NCBI RefSeq assembly: GCF_007860135.1
Contig: NZ_SJPV01000001.1
Coordinates: forward strand, 296,939-360,938
From: Novipirellula artificiosorum
GTDB taxonomy: Bacteria > Planctomycetota > Planctomycetia > Pirellulales > Pirellulaceae
Length of the DNA stretch: 64,000 nt
Direction of reading: 5' to 3'
The notes under the pieces are model-generated. The model ran no database searches. It saw only the letters and a program-made list of their open reading frames with translations, and was not told where the DNA came from. Of this stretch, positions 17,793-27,711 are shown piece by piece; position 1 is the stretch's first letter; every line of letters starts with the position of its first letter. The position numbers and the translations under genes were made by a program.

Positions 17793-19028
17793 ATGATTGA
17801 AAATGATGCGGTCATCCTCGGGATGTTGATGGGGATCTTGGGGTTCGTGTTTTGGACGAGCCACCATGAGTCTCGGTTTTGGAGATCGTTCTACTCGGTC
17901 TTTCCGATGCTGCTATTGTGCTACTTCTTGCCATCACTCTTAACGCTCTCTGGCATCGTCGACCCGGCAAACTCCCAACTCTACTTTGTCGCCACTCGAT
18001 TTCTGTTGCCCGCCAGTTTGGTGCTGTTGACGCTCAGTATCGATTTACGTGAAATCGTAAAGCTTGGTCCCAAGGCGATTGTCATGTTTCTGACCGGTAC
18101 GATCGGAGTCGTCTTGGGAGGGCCAATGGCCATTCTGATCGTCGGAACGTTTGCACCAGAGTGGGTGGGAGGCAGCGATGCTTCGGCGGTTTGGCGAGGT
18201 CTTTCGACCGTTGCCGGCAGCTGGATCGGAGGGGGTGCGAATCAAGTTGCGATGAAGGAGATCTTCAAGCCTTCCGATGAATTGTTTAGCGTGATGGTGG
18301 CGGTGGATGTGATCGTCGCCGAAGTTTGGATGGCCTTCTTGTTGCTCGGAATCGGCAAATCAAAGTGGATCGACCGGATGCTGAAAGCCGATGCATCGGC
18401 GGTCGATCGTTTGACCGAGAAGATGGAAGCATTTTCGCGTTCGACCCTGCGGGTGACGACGACTGTTGACCTGTTCCGGATCCTCGCGTTCGCCTTCGGA
18501 GTGACGGCGATCAGCCATCTGCTCGCCGATTCGATCGCCGGATGGGTCACAGCCAACGCACCGACGCTGGACCGTTTCAGCTTGGACTCCAGCTTCTTTT
18601 GGTTGATCCTTTTGGCAACGACCGGCGGCGTGCTTTTGTCATTCACGCGGGTGCGGAACCTCGAAGGCGCCGGAGCCTCCCGAATCGGATCGGTGTTTAT
18701 CTATTTCCTGGTGGCGACGATTGGATTGCAAATGGATATCGCTGCCATCTTCACAAGGCCAGAACTATTTGCCGTCGGCGCGGTATGGATGCTGCTTCAC
18801 GTCGGTTTGCTGTTTGTCGTTGCATGGTGGATTCGCGCACCTTACTTCTTCTTGGCGGTTGGCAGCAAAGCGAACATTGGCGGTGCGGCGAGTGCACCGG
18901 TTGTTGCGGCCGCTTTCCATCCGTCACTCGCGCCGGTGGGTGTCTTGTTGGCAGTCGTTGGATATGCCTTGGGCACCTATGCGGCGTACTTGTGCGCGCT
19001 CATGATGCAAGTGGCTGCACCCTCATGA
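17793..19028 (+). CDS. DUF819 family membrane protein
   Basis: 411 aa from ATG 17793 (MIENDAVILGMLMG). About ten hydrophobic segments alternate with short loops. The GGGANQVAMKE motif and the IGGAASAPVVAAAF segment are typical of DUF819/YjcL proteins, which resemble sodium-dependent carriers. The likely role is an inner-membrane transporter of unknown substrate. It is 7 nt away from a convergent methyltransferase gene. Confidence 0.8.
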   Translation: MIENDAVILGMLMGILGFVFWTSHHESRFWRSFYSVFPMLLLCYFLPSLLTLSGIVDPANSQLYFVATRFLLPASLVLLTLSIDLREIVKLGPKAIVMFLTGTIGVVLGGPMAILIVGTFAPEWVGGSDASAVWRGLSTVAGSWIGGGANQVAMKEIFKPSDELFSVMVAVDVIVAEVWMAFLLLGIGKSKWIDRMLKADASAVDRLTEKMEAFSRSTLRVTTTVDLFRILAFAFGVTAISHLLADSIAGWVTANAPTLDRFSLDSSFFWLILLATTGGVLLSFTRVRNLEGAGASRIGSVFIYFLVATIGLQMDIAAIFTRPELFAVGAVWMLLHVGLLFVVAWWIRAPYFFLAVGSKANIGGAASAPVVAAAFHPSLAPVGVLLAVVGYALGTYAAYLCALMMQVAAPS

Positions 19029-19034
19029 TCGGTG

Positions 19035-19838
19035 TCATTGGGCGATCACGATAAAACCACCCACTTTCCCAAACCGACGGTTGACGATCGCGGAACCATC
19101 GGTGGCAACACGAAGCAGCTCCCTCACCTGCCAACCGGTTGCCCGCAGATCAGCCGCCAGTTCCTTTCGACTGAAGCGGTGCATGAACATCTTGTCGAGA
19201 CCACGATAGGCGTAGACGCTGTCTCCAAACTCATGGTCTGAGTTGAACCATAATCGTGCTCGGCTTGCGACCATCGCTCGGATTCCCCCGGGTTCATACA
19301 GCGCCGCCCAGCGGTTGTGGACATGCAGCACGAACTTTCCGCCCGGGCGGACAATGCGTCGGAGACTGCGGAGCATTTCACGGCGGTTTGATCCTCCTTG
19401 AATCATCCCCAGCGTGCTGAACATACAAACCGCATGATCAATGGATTGATCAGCGAAACCGTCGATTTGGACCAGGTTGGCCCGCACCGGATGGATTCGG
19501 TCGATCAGGCTCTGCTGCTGAGCCTTGGTGACAAGGATTTCCAGCATGCGGTGGCTAAGATCGACACCGATGACGGTGTAGCCACGTGCGGCCAAGGGGA
19601 GCGCCGTCCGGCCGCTGCCGCATCCGAGATCGATAATCGACGCATTCTGACCCGATTTCCGAGTCGGAAATTCGGCTGCGACGATTTGTTGATCCAGCCG
19701 GCAGAGGGGAGTATCTGCCACAAACGCGTCGTAATGGTCGGCGATCGTCCGCTCATTGACGTAATCCCACGTTCCAGAGGAAACACCGACCGGTCGACGC
19801 CATTCAGGCGGCGAAGCTGACTTCGGGGGCTGGTTCAA
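19035..19838 (-). CDS. Class I SAM-dependent methyltransferase
   Basis: 267 aa. Motif I is IIDLGCGSGRTALPLAARG, followed by VIGVDLSHRML (motif II acid) and VCMFSTLGMIQGG (motif III); post-motif VRPGGKFVLHVHN is also present. This is a free-standing methyltransferase of the UbiE/BioC-like group; the substrate cannot be named. The start ATG 19838 is next to a possible plus-strand promoter of gap. Confidence 0.8.
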   Translation of the reverse strand: MNQPPKSASPPEWRRPVGVSSGTWDYVNERTIADHYDAFVADTPLCRLDQQIVAAEFPTRKSGQNASIIDLGCGSGRTALPLAARGYTVIGVDLSHRMLEILVTKAQQQSLIDRIHPVRANLVQIDGFADQSIDHAVCMFSTLGMIQGGSNRREMLRSLRRIVRPGGKFVLHVHNRWAALYEPGGIRAMVASRARLWFNSDHEFGDSVYAYRGLDKMFMHRFSRKELAADLRATGWQVRELLRVATDGSAIVNRRFGKVGGFIVIAQ

Positions 19839-19860
19839 TTGGGGCCTGCGTTTCTATAAT
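19834..19860 (+). promoter_or_regulatory. Possible promoter of the gap gene
   Basis: A perfect TATAAT (19855-19860) is preceded by TTCAAT (19834-19839) at a short 15-nt spacing. It lies 110 nt before the gap start. The -35 match is poor. Confidence 0.35.
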
Positions 19861-19955
19861 CCGCGAATTGAATCGCAACAAGGGTTGGGTTCTTTGATCA
19901 GTCAGTTTTATTCGGACGCCGGATCTGCGACATGGCCGGCCTACAATCACCGTGA

Positions 19956-20966
<1,011 letters not shown>

Positions 20967-20991
20967 AACGAGTGATCAGATGTATCACATC

Positions 20992-21022
20992 AAAGGCTCG
21001 GCGGGAACGTCGAGCCTTTTTG
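20992..21022 (+). terminator. Rho-independent terminator after gap
   Basis: AAAGGCTCG (20992-21000), a 10-nt loop and CGAGCCTTT (21011-21019) form a 9-bp perfect stem, with the T-run at its foot. It is 26 nt after the gap stop codon. Confidence 0.85.
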
Positions 21023-21187
21023 GTTTGGTAGCCGCAGCATACGATGGACGAAAGGCAGTAACCAGACTCTTGACCAGCTCAAGCCCAGCAGCAACGCCGT
21101 CGTTCGATCGGTTTGGTTGTCGCTCCCCGACCAAGCCACAACGTGGGGCTTGGCACCACATTTCAGAACCAAAGCGAATGAAGTCCT

Positions 21188-21946
21188 ATGGTAAACCTAT
21201 TTGATTCGATTGATTGGGCCGATATCTTTCGGGTAGAACCCGGAATCGGTTTGGCCATCATTTCAAAAGAGGGAAACATCCTTTATTCCAACGGCGCGAT
21301 TCTGGCACTCTTTGGGGTTCCCAGTCGTGACCCACAAACTCAATCAGCGCCACGGAATTTGGGCGACATCTTCCACCCCGATTTCGCCCGCGAGCGGATG
21401 GAATGGATCAAACAAGTCTTGGAAGAAGGCCGACCGCTTCGAGCAAGGCATATCTATCAAGGCCAACAAATTGTCTCGACCATCTACCCGGTTGGCGAAT
21501 CGATGGTTCAGAAGTTCCGGGGCACCGTAGAGCAGCCACAAGCCGCTGGCGACGAACCGGCCACGGAAGTCGATTCGGAACATCCCCCAGAAGGGACCGC
21601 CGCGGTGCATTACGCTTTGTTTATCTCCAGACGCGATGGACAAGAAGACTCCAGCGAAATTAACACGGTGTCGAGCCAGTACATTGACCTCGGCTGCTTG
21701 TCCTCACTGAGCAAGCGAGAGCTCGAAATTTTCATCCTGTTGGGGCATGGCAACAGCGTTCCGGAGGTTGCCAGAATGCTTCACCGCAGCCCGAGAACCG
21801 TTGAACGACACAAGACGGAAATTGGGCGAAAGCTCGGTTACTCGTCGCTTGCCGAGATCGCCAGAGCCGTCGGGCACGTAGGACTGACCTACGATCATCT
21901 TCAACTGGAACGATTGAAGGCACTGGCCGATCCCGAGTCGAACTAG
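21188..21946 (+). CDS. PAS domain LuxR-type transcriptional regulator
   Basis: 252 aa. Residues 1-130 or so have a PAS-like sensor (GLAIISKEGNILYSNGAILALFG). The C-terminal 60-70 residues hold a LuxR/GerE helix-turn-helix (LSKRELEIFILLGHGNSVPEVARMLHRSPRTVERHKTEI). It is probably a single-component regulator of the FixJ class without a receiver domain. The stop codon TAG (21944-21946) is provided by the end of the MITE at 21943. Confidence 0.85.
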   Translation: MVNLFDSIDWADIFRVEPGIGLAIISKEGNILYSNGAILALFGVPSRDPQTQSAPRNLGDIFHPDFARERMEWIKQVLEEGRPLRARHIYQGQQIVSTIYPVGESMVQKFRGTVEQPQAAGDEPATEVDSEHPPEGTAAVHYALFISRRDGQEDSSEINTVSSQYIDLGCLSSLSKRELEIFILLGHGNSVPEVARMLHRSPRTVERHKTEIGRKLGYSSLAEIARAVGHVGLTYDHLQLERLKALADPESN

Positions 21947-22073
21947 TGGACCGTCAGCAGTAGATTTTACGGTAGTGGATTTCGCCAGTAATCCGTCACT
22001 CAAATGTTCTGAGGGACTTCTGGCGAAGTCCACTACGTCCCAACTCGCAGTTTTAACCTTGACGGTCCACTAG
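21943..22073. mobile_element. 131-bp MITE with CTAG-ended terminal inverted repeats
   Basis: The ends are CTAGTGGACCGTCA (21943-21956) and its inverse TGACGGTCCACTAG (22060-22073). Inside, a 17-nt arm (21972-21988) pairs with 22020-22036 with one mismatch, so most of the element can form one hairpin. No transposase is present. A second, truncated copy lies at 37017-37130 in inverted orientation. The TAG stop codons of both flanking convergent genes lie in the terminal repeats. It may act as a terminator between them. If CTAG is a duplicated target, an IS5-type driver is possible. Confidence 0.8.
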
Positions 22074-23464
22074 GCTGGCGAACTCTTCAAGCGATCTTTG
22101 CCCAATGAATAGCGAAGGGTCTCCGCAAGATCGTTAAAGCGAAACCGGTAGCCCGATTGCTGCAATTTGACGGGAACCACCCGAGTGCTGGCCAGCAACA
22201 AGGCGTCCGCCATTTCGCCGAGGGCGATACGAAGCCCGAATGCCGGAGCGGGAAGCAACGCCGGACGGTGCATCACGGAACCAAGCACCTTTGCGAAGTC
22301 TCGGTTCTGAACCGGTGTCGGCGAAACAAAATTAACAGGGCCGCTGAGTGAGTCCGTCTGGATGGCGTGGTAGATCCCGCCAAGAACATCGTCCATCGCG
22401 ATCCAACTCCACCATTGATGACCACTGCCGAGTGATCCACCGGCTAGCTTCGCCGGCAACAACATCTTGGCTAACGCACCACCTTGGCGAGACAAGATCA
22501 GACCAAACCGGGCATGGACGACTCGAATCCCTGCATCGACCGCGGGACGGCAAGCCCGCTCCCACTGATCGGCGACGTCCGCGAGAAAGCCCTCCCCATG
22601 AGCCGAATGCTCATCAAGAACCTGATCCTGCCGGTCGCCGTAAACGCCTGTTGCCGACGCGCACACCAAAACTCGGGGTTTCTTGGGCAATCTCGCGAGC
22701 GATTCACAGAGTTGGCGAGTCTTCAACACCCGACTCTCTCGAATCTCTCGCTTCACCACATCGCTCCACCGTCGGCTGGCAATCGAGGCCCCGGCCAGGT
22801 GAACGACCGCATCAACGCCATTGAGCCGACTGGCCTGTTGATCGCTTTGCCAAGCTGCGATGCGATCCTCACTCGGCGAACTTCGCACGATCCGCTGCGT
22901 CTCGTGCCCGAACAGACTCAGCAAGCCAAGCAGTTGCGAACCGACCAGCCCATGGCTGCCCGAGATGGCAACCCGCATCGCTTCGCTTGAATAAGCACTG
23001 AACAATTCCAAGTCATCGCGAGTGATCCGATGGCGGTACGCGAACATCGATTCGATTTTCTTCAACGCGAAACCACCGCCAAACCATCGGCCAAGCTGCC
23101 CGCCGGGCAATCGATAATGGATCGAGTCGGTCAACACGGACTTCGAATCGTTCCCACCGTCGGCATCAAATTGGTGCGAATGGCTCCAGCTCGCAAACGG
23201 CCCCGATCGCTGAGTGTCATCAAACCGGTTTGGCGGGTCGTAAAGCGTGTGCTCTGCGACCCAGCGAAGCGGCACACCAAGCAATCGCATCTTGAGGACA
23301 ACACGACTTCCTACGTCCAAACCCGCGCTACCCTTCTCTACCGATACCGACTCCCAAGGAGGCGTCAATCGCTGCAACGCCCCCGGCCGTTCGTGGTAGG
23401 CGAACGCCTGCTGCTTGGAAACGCCAAGCTGAGTCGACGCGCGGTAATGTTGAGAGCCAGCCAT
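22070..23464 (-). CDS. SRPBCC domain fused to TIGR01777-family NAD-dependent epimerase-like protein
   Basis: 464 aa. Residues 1-155 or so form an SRPBCC/START-type domain (opening HYRASTQLGVSKQQAF, then LTPPWESVSV and MRLLGVPLRWVAEHT). From about residue 163 (MRVAISGSHGLVGSQL) an extended-SDR domain of the TIGR01777/YfcH type follows, with VVHLAGASIASRRW, LVCASATGVYGDR, GEGFLADVADQWERA, and a DUF1731 C-terminus. The substrate of this family is unknown. Its TAG stop (22070-22072) lies within the MITE end. It starts 12 nt after a sigma-factor stop and is probably co-transcribed with it. Confidence 0.85.
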   Translation of the reverse strand: MAGSQHYRASTQLGVSKQQAFAYHERPGALQRLTPPWESVSVEKGSAGLDVGSRVVLKMRLLGVPLRWVAEHTLYDPPNRFDDTQRSGPFASWSHSHQFDADGGNDSKSVLTDSIHYRLPGGQLGRWFGGGFALKKIESMFAYRHRITRDDLELFSAYSSEAMRVAISGSHGLVGSQLLGLLSLFGHETQRIVRSSPSEDRIAAWQSDQQASRLNGVDAVVHLAGASIASRRWSDVVKREIRESRVLKTRQLCESLARLPKKPRVLVCASATGVYGDRQDQVLDEHSAHGEGFLADVADQWERACRPAVDAGIRVVHARFGLILSRQGGALAKMLLPAKLAGGSLGSGHQWWSWIAMDDVLGGIYHAIQTDSLSGPVNFVSPTPVQNRDFAKVLGSVMHRPALLPAPAFGLRIALGEMADALLLASTRVVPVKLQQSGYRFRFNDLAETLRYSLGKDRLKSSPA

Positions 23465-23476
23465 CAGCGTCGTAAC

Positions 23477-24577
23477 CTAAACCTCCAACTCAGCGAGCCG
23501 GACATCCCCCGCCATGGACCGGAGCTTCTCCATCGCGCGGCGCTCGAGTTGACGAACCCGTTCCTTGCTGATCCCCAAACGATCTGCTAACGATTGAAGC
23601 GTATGGACCTTGCGGTGAGACCCGAGCGAGAAGCGAGCTCGGATGATCAGCTTTTCCCGACGATCCAGGTCCTCAAGCATCGCAGCCAAGCGTGACCGCA
23701 GTTCGTGCCAACGACCTTCGCTAATGGAGGAACCCCGATCTTCGTCGCTTAGGTCTAAGTTCATGTCTTGCAGTCCACCGATTACCTTCTGACGCTCTTG
23801 TTGGTTAAACACAATCGTCCGGTAAGAATTGCGGCGGACGACCTGCGTTGCATAGGTGCTGAACCGAAAGCCTCGATCATAGTCGAATTTCTCCACGGCA
23901 CGCATCAGTGCCACGATACCATCACTCAGCAATTCATCAAACTGATTGTTGGCGTTAACGAATTTCTTAACGATCGAAAAGACCAACCGTAAGTTCGCCT
24001 CGACAATTCGATCCCGATGCCAGTGAGCCATGGCGATCAAACGATCCACCAGCGCCAAACGGGCTCGAGAGGGCCGACTCGGATTGAGAAGACGACGGTG
24101 AGCCGCAGCTTGGTGCAGCAGAAAATTCATTCGCTGAAACAACAGGGACTCCTGCTCGGGCGTGAGCAAAGACGCCTCGCATAGTCGCCCGAGGTGGATG
24201 GGAAGATCTGCCCCGCTGCGAGTCGCCGTACGGACCCCGACCTCTTTTTGACGCGGCGCCAATTGGAGCGGCGCCGCAAAAATTTCTCTACCAATCTCGG
24301 TCTGCGAAAACTCGCTGTTGCTGATGAAGCCAATCTCCTGTCGGAGTTGCATCTTGGTGGCTCGCTTTAAGTCTTCTTTGGAAAGCGATCCATAATCACG
24401 AGCCAGCGAGTCGGCTTCGGAACTTGCGGAAACCAATTCGTCCATCTTCATCCATGAAGGCATCCGAGCGGGCAGTGTCGACGCACTGGAATCTTCGAGC
24501 ACGGACTCGTCACCCTTAGGCTCGCTAGTCAGGGAATCGAGAGTCGCAACGCGGGAGGAGAGGGAAGCTTTCGTCAT
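23477..24577 (-). CDS. RNA polymerase sigma-70 family factor, apparently lacking region 3
   Basis: 366 aa. After a Ser-rich N-terminus of about 120 residues, region 1.2 appears near HLGRLCEASLLTPEQESLLF. Region 2 is clear: [54 protein letters not shown]. Region 2.4 has RRNSYRT in place of the WWIRQAI of primary factors. Only about 45 residues separate region 2 from region 4 (LQSLADRLGISKERVRQLERRAMEKLRS), so region 3 seems reduced or lost. The DNA recognised may differ from normal -10/-35 promoters. It is divergent from the MerR/B12 regulator gene. Confidence 0.85.
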   Translation of the reverse strand: MTKASLSSRVATLDSLTSEPKGDESVLEDSSASTLPARMPSWMKMDELVSASSEADSLARDYGSLSKEDLKRATKMQLRQEIGFISNSEFSQTEIGREIFAAPLQLAPRQKEVGVRTATRSGADLPIHLGRLCEASLLTPEQESLLFQRMNFLLHQAAAHRRLLNPSRPSRARLALVDRLIAMAHWHRDRIVEANLRLVFSIVKKFVNANNQFDELLSDGIVALMRAVEKFDYDRGFRFSTYATQVVRRNSYRTIVFNQQERQKVIGGLQDMNLDLSDEDRGSSISEGRWHELRSRLAAMLEDLDRREKLIIRARFSLGSHRKVHTLQSLADRLGISKERVRQLERRAMEKLRSMAGDVRLAELEV

Positions 24578-24972
24578 CGGTATCGCTCTTCGTGTTGATG
24601 AAACGAGGGAGGCATTTAGATCAAAACAAGCATTTGAACGTTTTGGACGTCCATATCGTCCATGTCGTTCATGTCGTTATACCGCTCCCGCCTGTTAAAG
24701 GCAACCTGCATTATCGACTGCATCGCAAAAAAGTTTTCGATTGGAACCTCCGACACGTTTTCTCTAAAAACATCCGATTTTTTCGATGTTTTTCTACGTT
24801 GCTTGAGTTGGCGGGATTAGCCGCTGGACTACAATTCGGCGTCCTCAGCGAAACGATTCAAGACATTTGCAGACCTCGATCGTGGCAACATCGCTCGATT
24901 TTGAGACGCAATTCGTCTTTAAATCCGTTCATTTCGTTCACATTTTGCCTTCTCCAGACACGAAAAAAGCCC
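24578..24972. promoter_or_regulatory. Divergent regulatory region with three tandem 9-bp repeats
   Basis: Between the sigma-factor and B12-regulator genes, CGTCCATAT (24648-24656), CGTCCATGT (24657-24665) and CGTTCATGT (24666-24674) follow one another without gaps, and a partial fourth unit CGTTAT follows. Direct repeats of similar length are operators for CarH/MerR-like proteins. The remaining sequence is AT-rich and holds no gene I recognise. Confidence 0.5.
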
Positions 24973-25863
24973 GTGGCAGCTCGACTTCCCCATTTTTCGC
25001 CGAAGCAGATCGCCAATTCGATGCAAGTCAGCGAATCGTCGGTCAAGCGATGGTGTGATCGCGGCGTCATTCCGACCGTTCGCACGATTGGCGGTCACCG
25101 TCGGATCACGCTCGATGGATTACAGCAATTTCTGAGAGAGACCGGCCAGACCTTGGTTCATCCCGAAGCGATCGGATTGCCTTCGTTGTGCCAATGTCGC
25201 CGGACCGAGATTCCAGGAGCAAAGGATCCAGAGCAGCGTTCGTTTCGTAGTGCCTTGGCCGAGGGCGATGAGCAGACGTGCCGGGCGGTGCTCCGTGCCC
25301 GAGTCGCCGGGGGTGCGTCCCGTAGTGAAGCGGCCGAGGATTTGATCGCCGACGCCATGCATGGACTTGGCGAAGCTTGGGATTGCAAAGAAATCGACAT
25401 TTATCAAGAGCGGAGAGCCTGTGACATTTGCCAGCGATTGATGATGGAGATGCGCAATGAGATTGGTCCCGTGTCCGCGGACGCTCCCGTGGCCGTCGGC
25501 GGTTCCCCCGAGGACGATCACTATCAACTTCCAACTGCGATGGTCGAGCTGGCGCTGCGAGAAATTGGCTGGAACGCCATCAACCTGGGAAGCAATTTGC
25601 CACTGGATAGTTTTCGACAAGCCGCCCATGATCAGAATGCGAAGCTGGTTTGGCTGAGCGTCTCGGCACTTGAAGATCCAGCCCGGTTCATTGTGGCCGA
25701 AAACCGCTTGGCGGGCTCGCTGGGCGAACAGGTTTCGCTGTTTGTTGGAGGACGGGTGATTGACGAGTCGCTGCGTTCGAAACTTCGTTACACCGCATGC
25801 TGTGGGAGTGTGCGCGAGCTGGTCCAATTGGCAGGAATGACACAGGCTGGAATTCGCCGCTAG
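24973..25863 (+). CDS. MerR-like HTH regulator with a B12-binding domain (CarH/LitR-like)
   Basis: 296 aa from GTG 24973. The N-terminus (FSPKQIANSMQVSESSVKRW, then GGHRRI) is a MerR-type winged helix. The middle is the four-helix cobalamin cap, with AMHGLGEAW followed by KEIDIYQERRAC. The C-terminus is a Rossmann cobalamin-binding domain: DDHYQLPTAM (lower-ligand-like His), LGSNLP, LSVSALED and FVGGRVID. In CarH the cap carries Glu-His as the upper ligand; here the pair reads Glu-Arg, so a classical light-breakable AdoCbl site may be absent. The open frame extends upstream to 24592 but is not protein-like there. It leads an apparent operon with the phosphatase and dprA. Confidence 0.8.
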   Translation: MAARLPHFSPKQIANSMQVSESSVKRWCDRGVIPTVRTIGGHRRITLDGLQQFLRETGQTLVHPEAIGLPSLCQCRRTEIPGAKDPEQRSFRSALAEGDEQTCRAVLRARVAGGASRSEAAEDLIADAMHGLGEAWDCKEIDIYQERRACDICQRLMMEMRNEIGPVSADAPVAVGGSPEDDHYQLPTAMVELALREIGWNAINLGSNLPLDSFRQAAHDQNAKLVWLSVSALEDPARFIVAENRLAGSLGEQVSLFVGGRVIDESLRSKLRYTACCGSVRELVQLAGMTQAGIRR

Positions 25864-25873
25864 AATAGCGGGA

Positions 25874-26539
25874 ATGTGCGAACAAGACCCCAGTCAAGAA
25901 CCTAGCGATCAAGCACCAGCAATCGACGATGGGATTCCCACGAATGCGTCGGCCCCTGCTGCCGTCATTGCGGAGATCGTGCCCGCGGTTCAACCCACTC
26001 GGACGCAGAAACTTTATGCGAAGGCGGTGTTCTACCCAACGTTGGCTTGGAATTACACGCTTGGTCGCATCCTGGGTGTCCGCCGCTGGTGGGACTATAT
26101 CGATGCGCATGTGATCGTCGGCGCCTATCCTTTCGCTGGCGACGTTCCGGGACTTGCTGCCGAAGGAGTGAAGGCGGTGGTCAATACGTGCGAAGAGTAT
26201 CCGGGGCCCTTGGCTGCCTACGAAGCGTTCGGCATCTCGCAGTTCTGGATGCCGACAACGGATTTCACCCACCCGAGTCTCGAAAACGTCAAGCTTGCCG
26301 TTGAATTTGTCGAAGAACACACCCACGTGGACGAAACGGTCTACATTCACTGCAAAGCAGGACGGGCTCGCAGCGCAACGGTTGCACTGTGTTGGCTGAT
26401 GAAGTACCGCGGATTGTCGATCGAACAAGCCCAAGAAAAGCTGCTTCTAGCGCGCCCTCATATCAACCCACACTTGGGCGATCGTCCGGTCGTGAAGCAA
26501 TTCGCTCAACAATTGGCACAAGAATCAAATGGACGGTGA
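25874..26539 (+). CDS. Dual-specificity protein phosphatase-like protein (PTPMT1-like)
   Basis: 221 aa. The active-site loop HCKAGRAR has Cys160 and Arg166, and Asp130 in MPTTDFTHP is the probable general acid. The domain resembles the PTPMT1/DSP group, which in bacteria and mitochondria dephosphorylates phosphatidylglycerophosphate or phosphoproteins. There is a variable N-terminus of about 45 residues. It begins 10 nt after the regulator gene and overlaps dprA by 11 nt. The substrate is not known. Confidence 0.8.
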   Translation: MCEQDPSQEPSDQAPAIDDGIPTNASAPAAVIAEIVPAVQPTRTQKLYAKAVFYPTLAWNYTLGRILGVRRWWDYIDAHVIVGAYPFAGDVPGLAAEGVKAVVNTCEEYPGPLAAYEAFGISQFWMPTTDFTHPSLENVKLAVEFVEEHTHVDETVYIHCKAGRARSATVALCWLMKYRGLSIEQAQEKLLLARPHINPHLGDRPVVKQFAQQLAQESNGR

Positions 26540-27698
26540 CGGGACCACGGGCGGCGGGATCTTGGGCGGCGGAGTCGACTCAACCGACACCGGGCCGGAT
26601 CCTGCGACGATGGCGTTGCTTCGCTTGTCGATGCTTCCAGGGCTTGGTCCTCGCACGTTGACCGCACTACTGGAACGATTCGATACCGCAGAACAAGTTC
26701 TTTCTGCGGGTGAATCGGATTTGGCCATGGTCCATGGTGTGGGTGCGAAGCTGATCCACACGATCCGTACGGCATCACACCATGTGGACGTCGAGACGCT
26801 TGTGACGTGGTGTCACGAAAATGAAGTTACCATCGTTCGCCAGGGGCAAGCGGGATTTCCTCGTTCGCTCGAGCAGATGGTCGACACGCCACCGATTCTG
26901 TTCGTTCGGGGCGGGATGGTGCCTCAAGACACGTTAGCGATTTCCATTGTCGGCACACGCCACGGATCCGTGTATGGCCTCAAACAAGCGGAACGATTCG
27001 GGTATGCGTTAGCGAAGGCTGGCGTCACGGTGATCAGCGGCATGGCACGAGGGATCGATGCAGCGGCACATCAGGGAGCGCTCCACGCAGCAGGACGCAC
27101 GATTGCGGTGCTGGGCAGTGGGCTTGGACAAATCTACCCACCCGAGCACAAAACACTTGCCGATTCGATCGCTTCGTCCGGAGCGGTGATCAGCGAGTAT
27201 GGCCCCGATGCCAAGCCTCGTGCAGGGATGTTCCCACAGCGAAATCGGTTAATCGCCGCGATGGGGGTCGCAACGCTGGTGATTGAAGCGCCCGACCGCA
27301 GCGGGGCGTTGATCACCGCTCGATTGGCATGTGAAATGAATCGCGATGTTCTGGCGCTTCCTGGACCTGTCACCAGCCGAACGTCACGCGGGTGCAACCA
27401 GTTGATTCGCGACGGGGCTCGTTTGGTCCAGACCGTCGACGATGTCTTGGAGGAACTCGGTCCGATGTTCGAACCCGTGGAATCCGGGGACGGGCTCACC
27501 ATTCGCAGCGGATCGGAATTGCGGCTGAACGAGCTTGAACGAGACGTGCTCAATGCGATCGACCAAACGAGTACCCCCATCGACCAGGTGATCGCCAAAA
27601 CACAATTGCCCGCATACCGTGTGATCGCGACCATCAGCGTGCTGGAAATGCGGTCGTTGATTCGCCGGCTCAGCGGCCAATACGTGACCCGAATCTAA
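26529..27698 (+). CDS. dprA: DNA-processing protein DprA
   Basis: 389 aa. It binds single-stranded DNA and loads RecA during natural transformation. The N-terminal SAM/HhH-like part has LRLSMLPGLGPRTLTALLERF. The Rossmann-like core includes ISIVGTRHGSVYG, VISGMARGIDAAAHQGAL, AVLGSGLGQIYPPEH, GAVISEYGP, MFPQRNRLIAAM and GALITARLACEM. A C-terminal winged-helix segment (about 325-385) follows. Its start codon lies within the phosphatase gene. Confidence 0.95.
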   Translation: MDGDGTTGGGILGGGVDSTDTGPDPATMALLRLSMLPGLGPRTLTALLERFDTAEQVLSAGESDLAMVHGVGAKLIHTIRTASHHVDVETLVTWCHENEVTIVRQGQAGFPRSLEQMVDTPPILFVRGGMVPQDTLAISIVGTRHGSVYGLKQAERFGYALAKAGVTVISGMARGIDAAAHQGALHAAGRTIAVLGSGLGQIYPPEHKTLADSIASSGAVISEYGPDAKPRAGMFPQRNRLIAAMGVATLVIEAPDRSGALITARLACEMNRDVLALPGPVTSRTSRGCNQLIRDGARLVQTVDDVLEELGPMFEPVESGDGLTIRSGSELRLNELERDVLNAIDQTSTPIDQVIAKTQLPAYRVIATISVLEMRSLIRRLSGQYVTRI

Positions 27699-27711
27699 TC
27701 GGCAATCCGCT

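Noticed and set aside
24592..24972. N-terminal extension of the B12 regulator
   Set aside because: The translated sequence has no domain-like pattern, includes the 9-bp repeat region as codons, and the MerR-like helix begins only after 24973.
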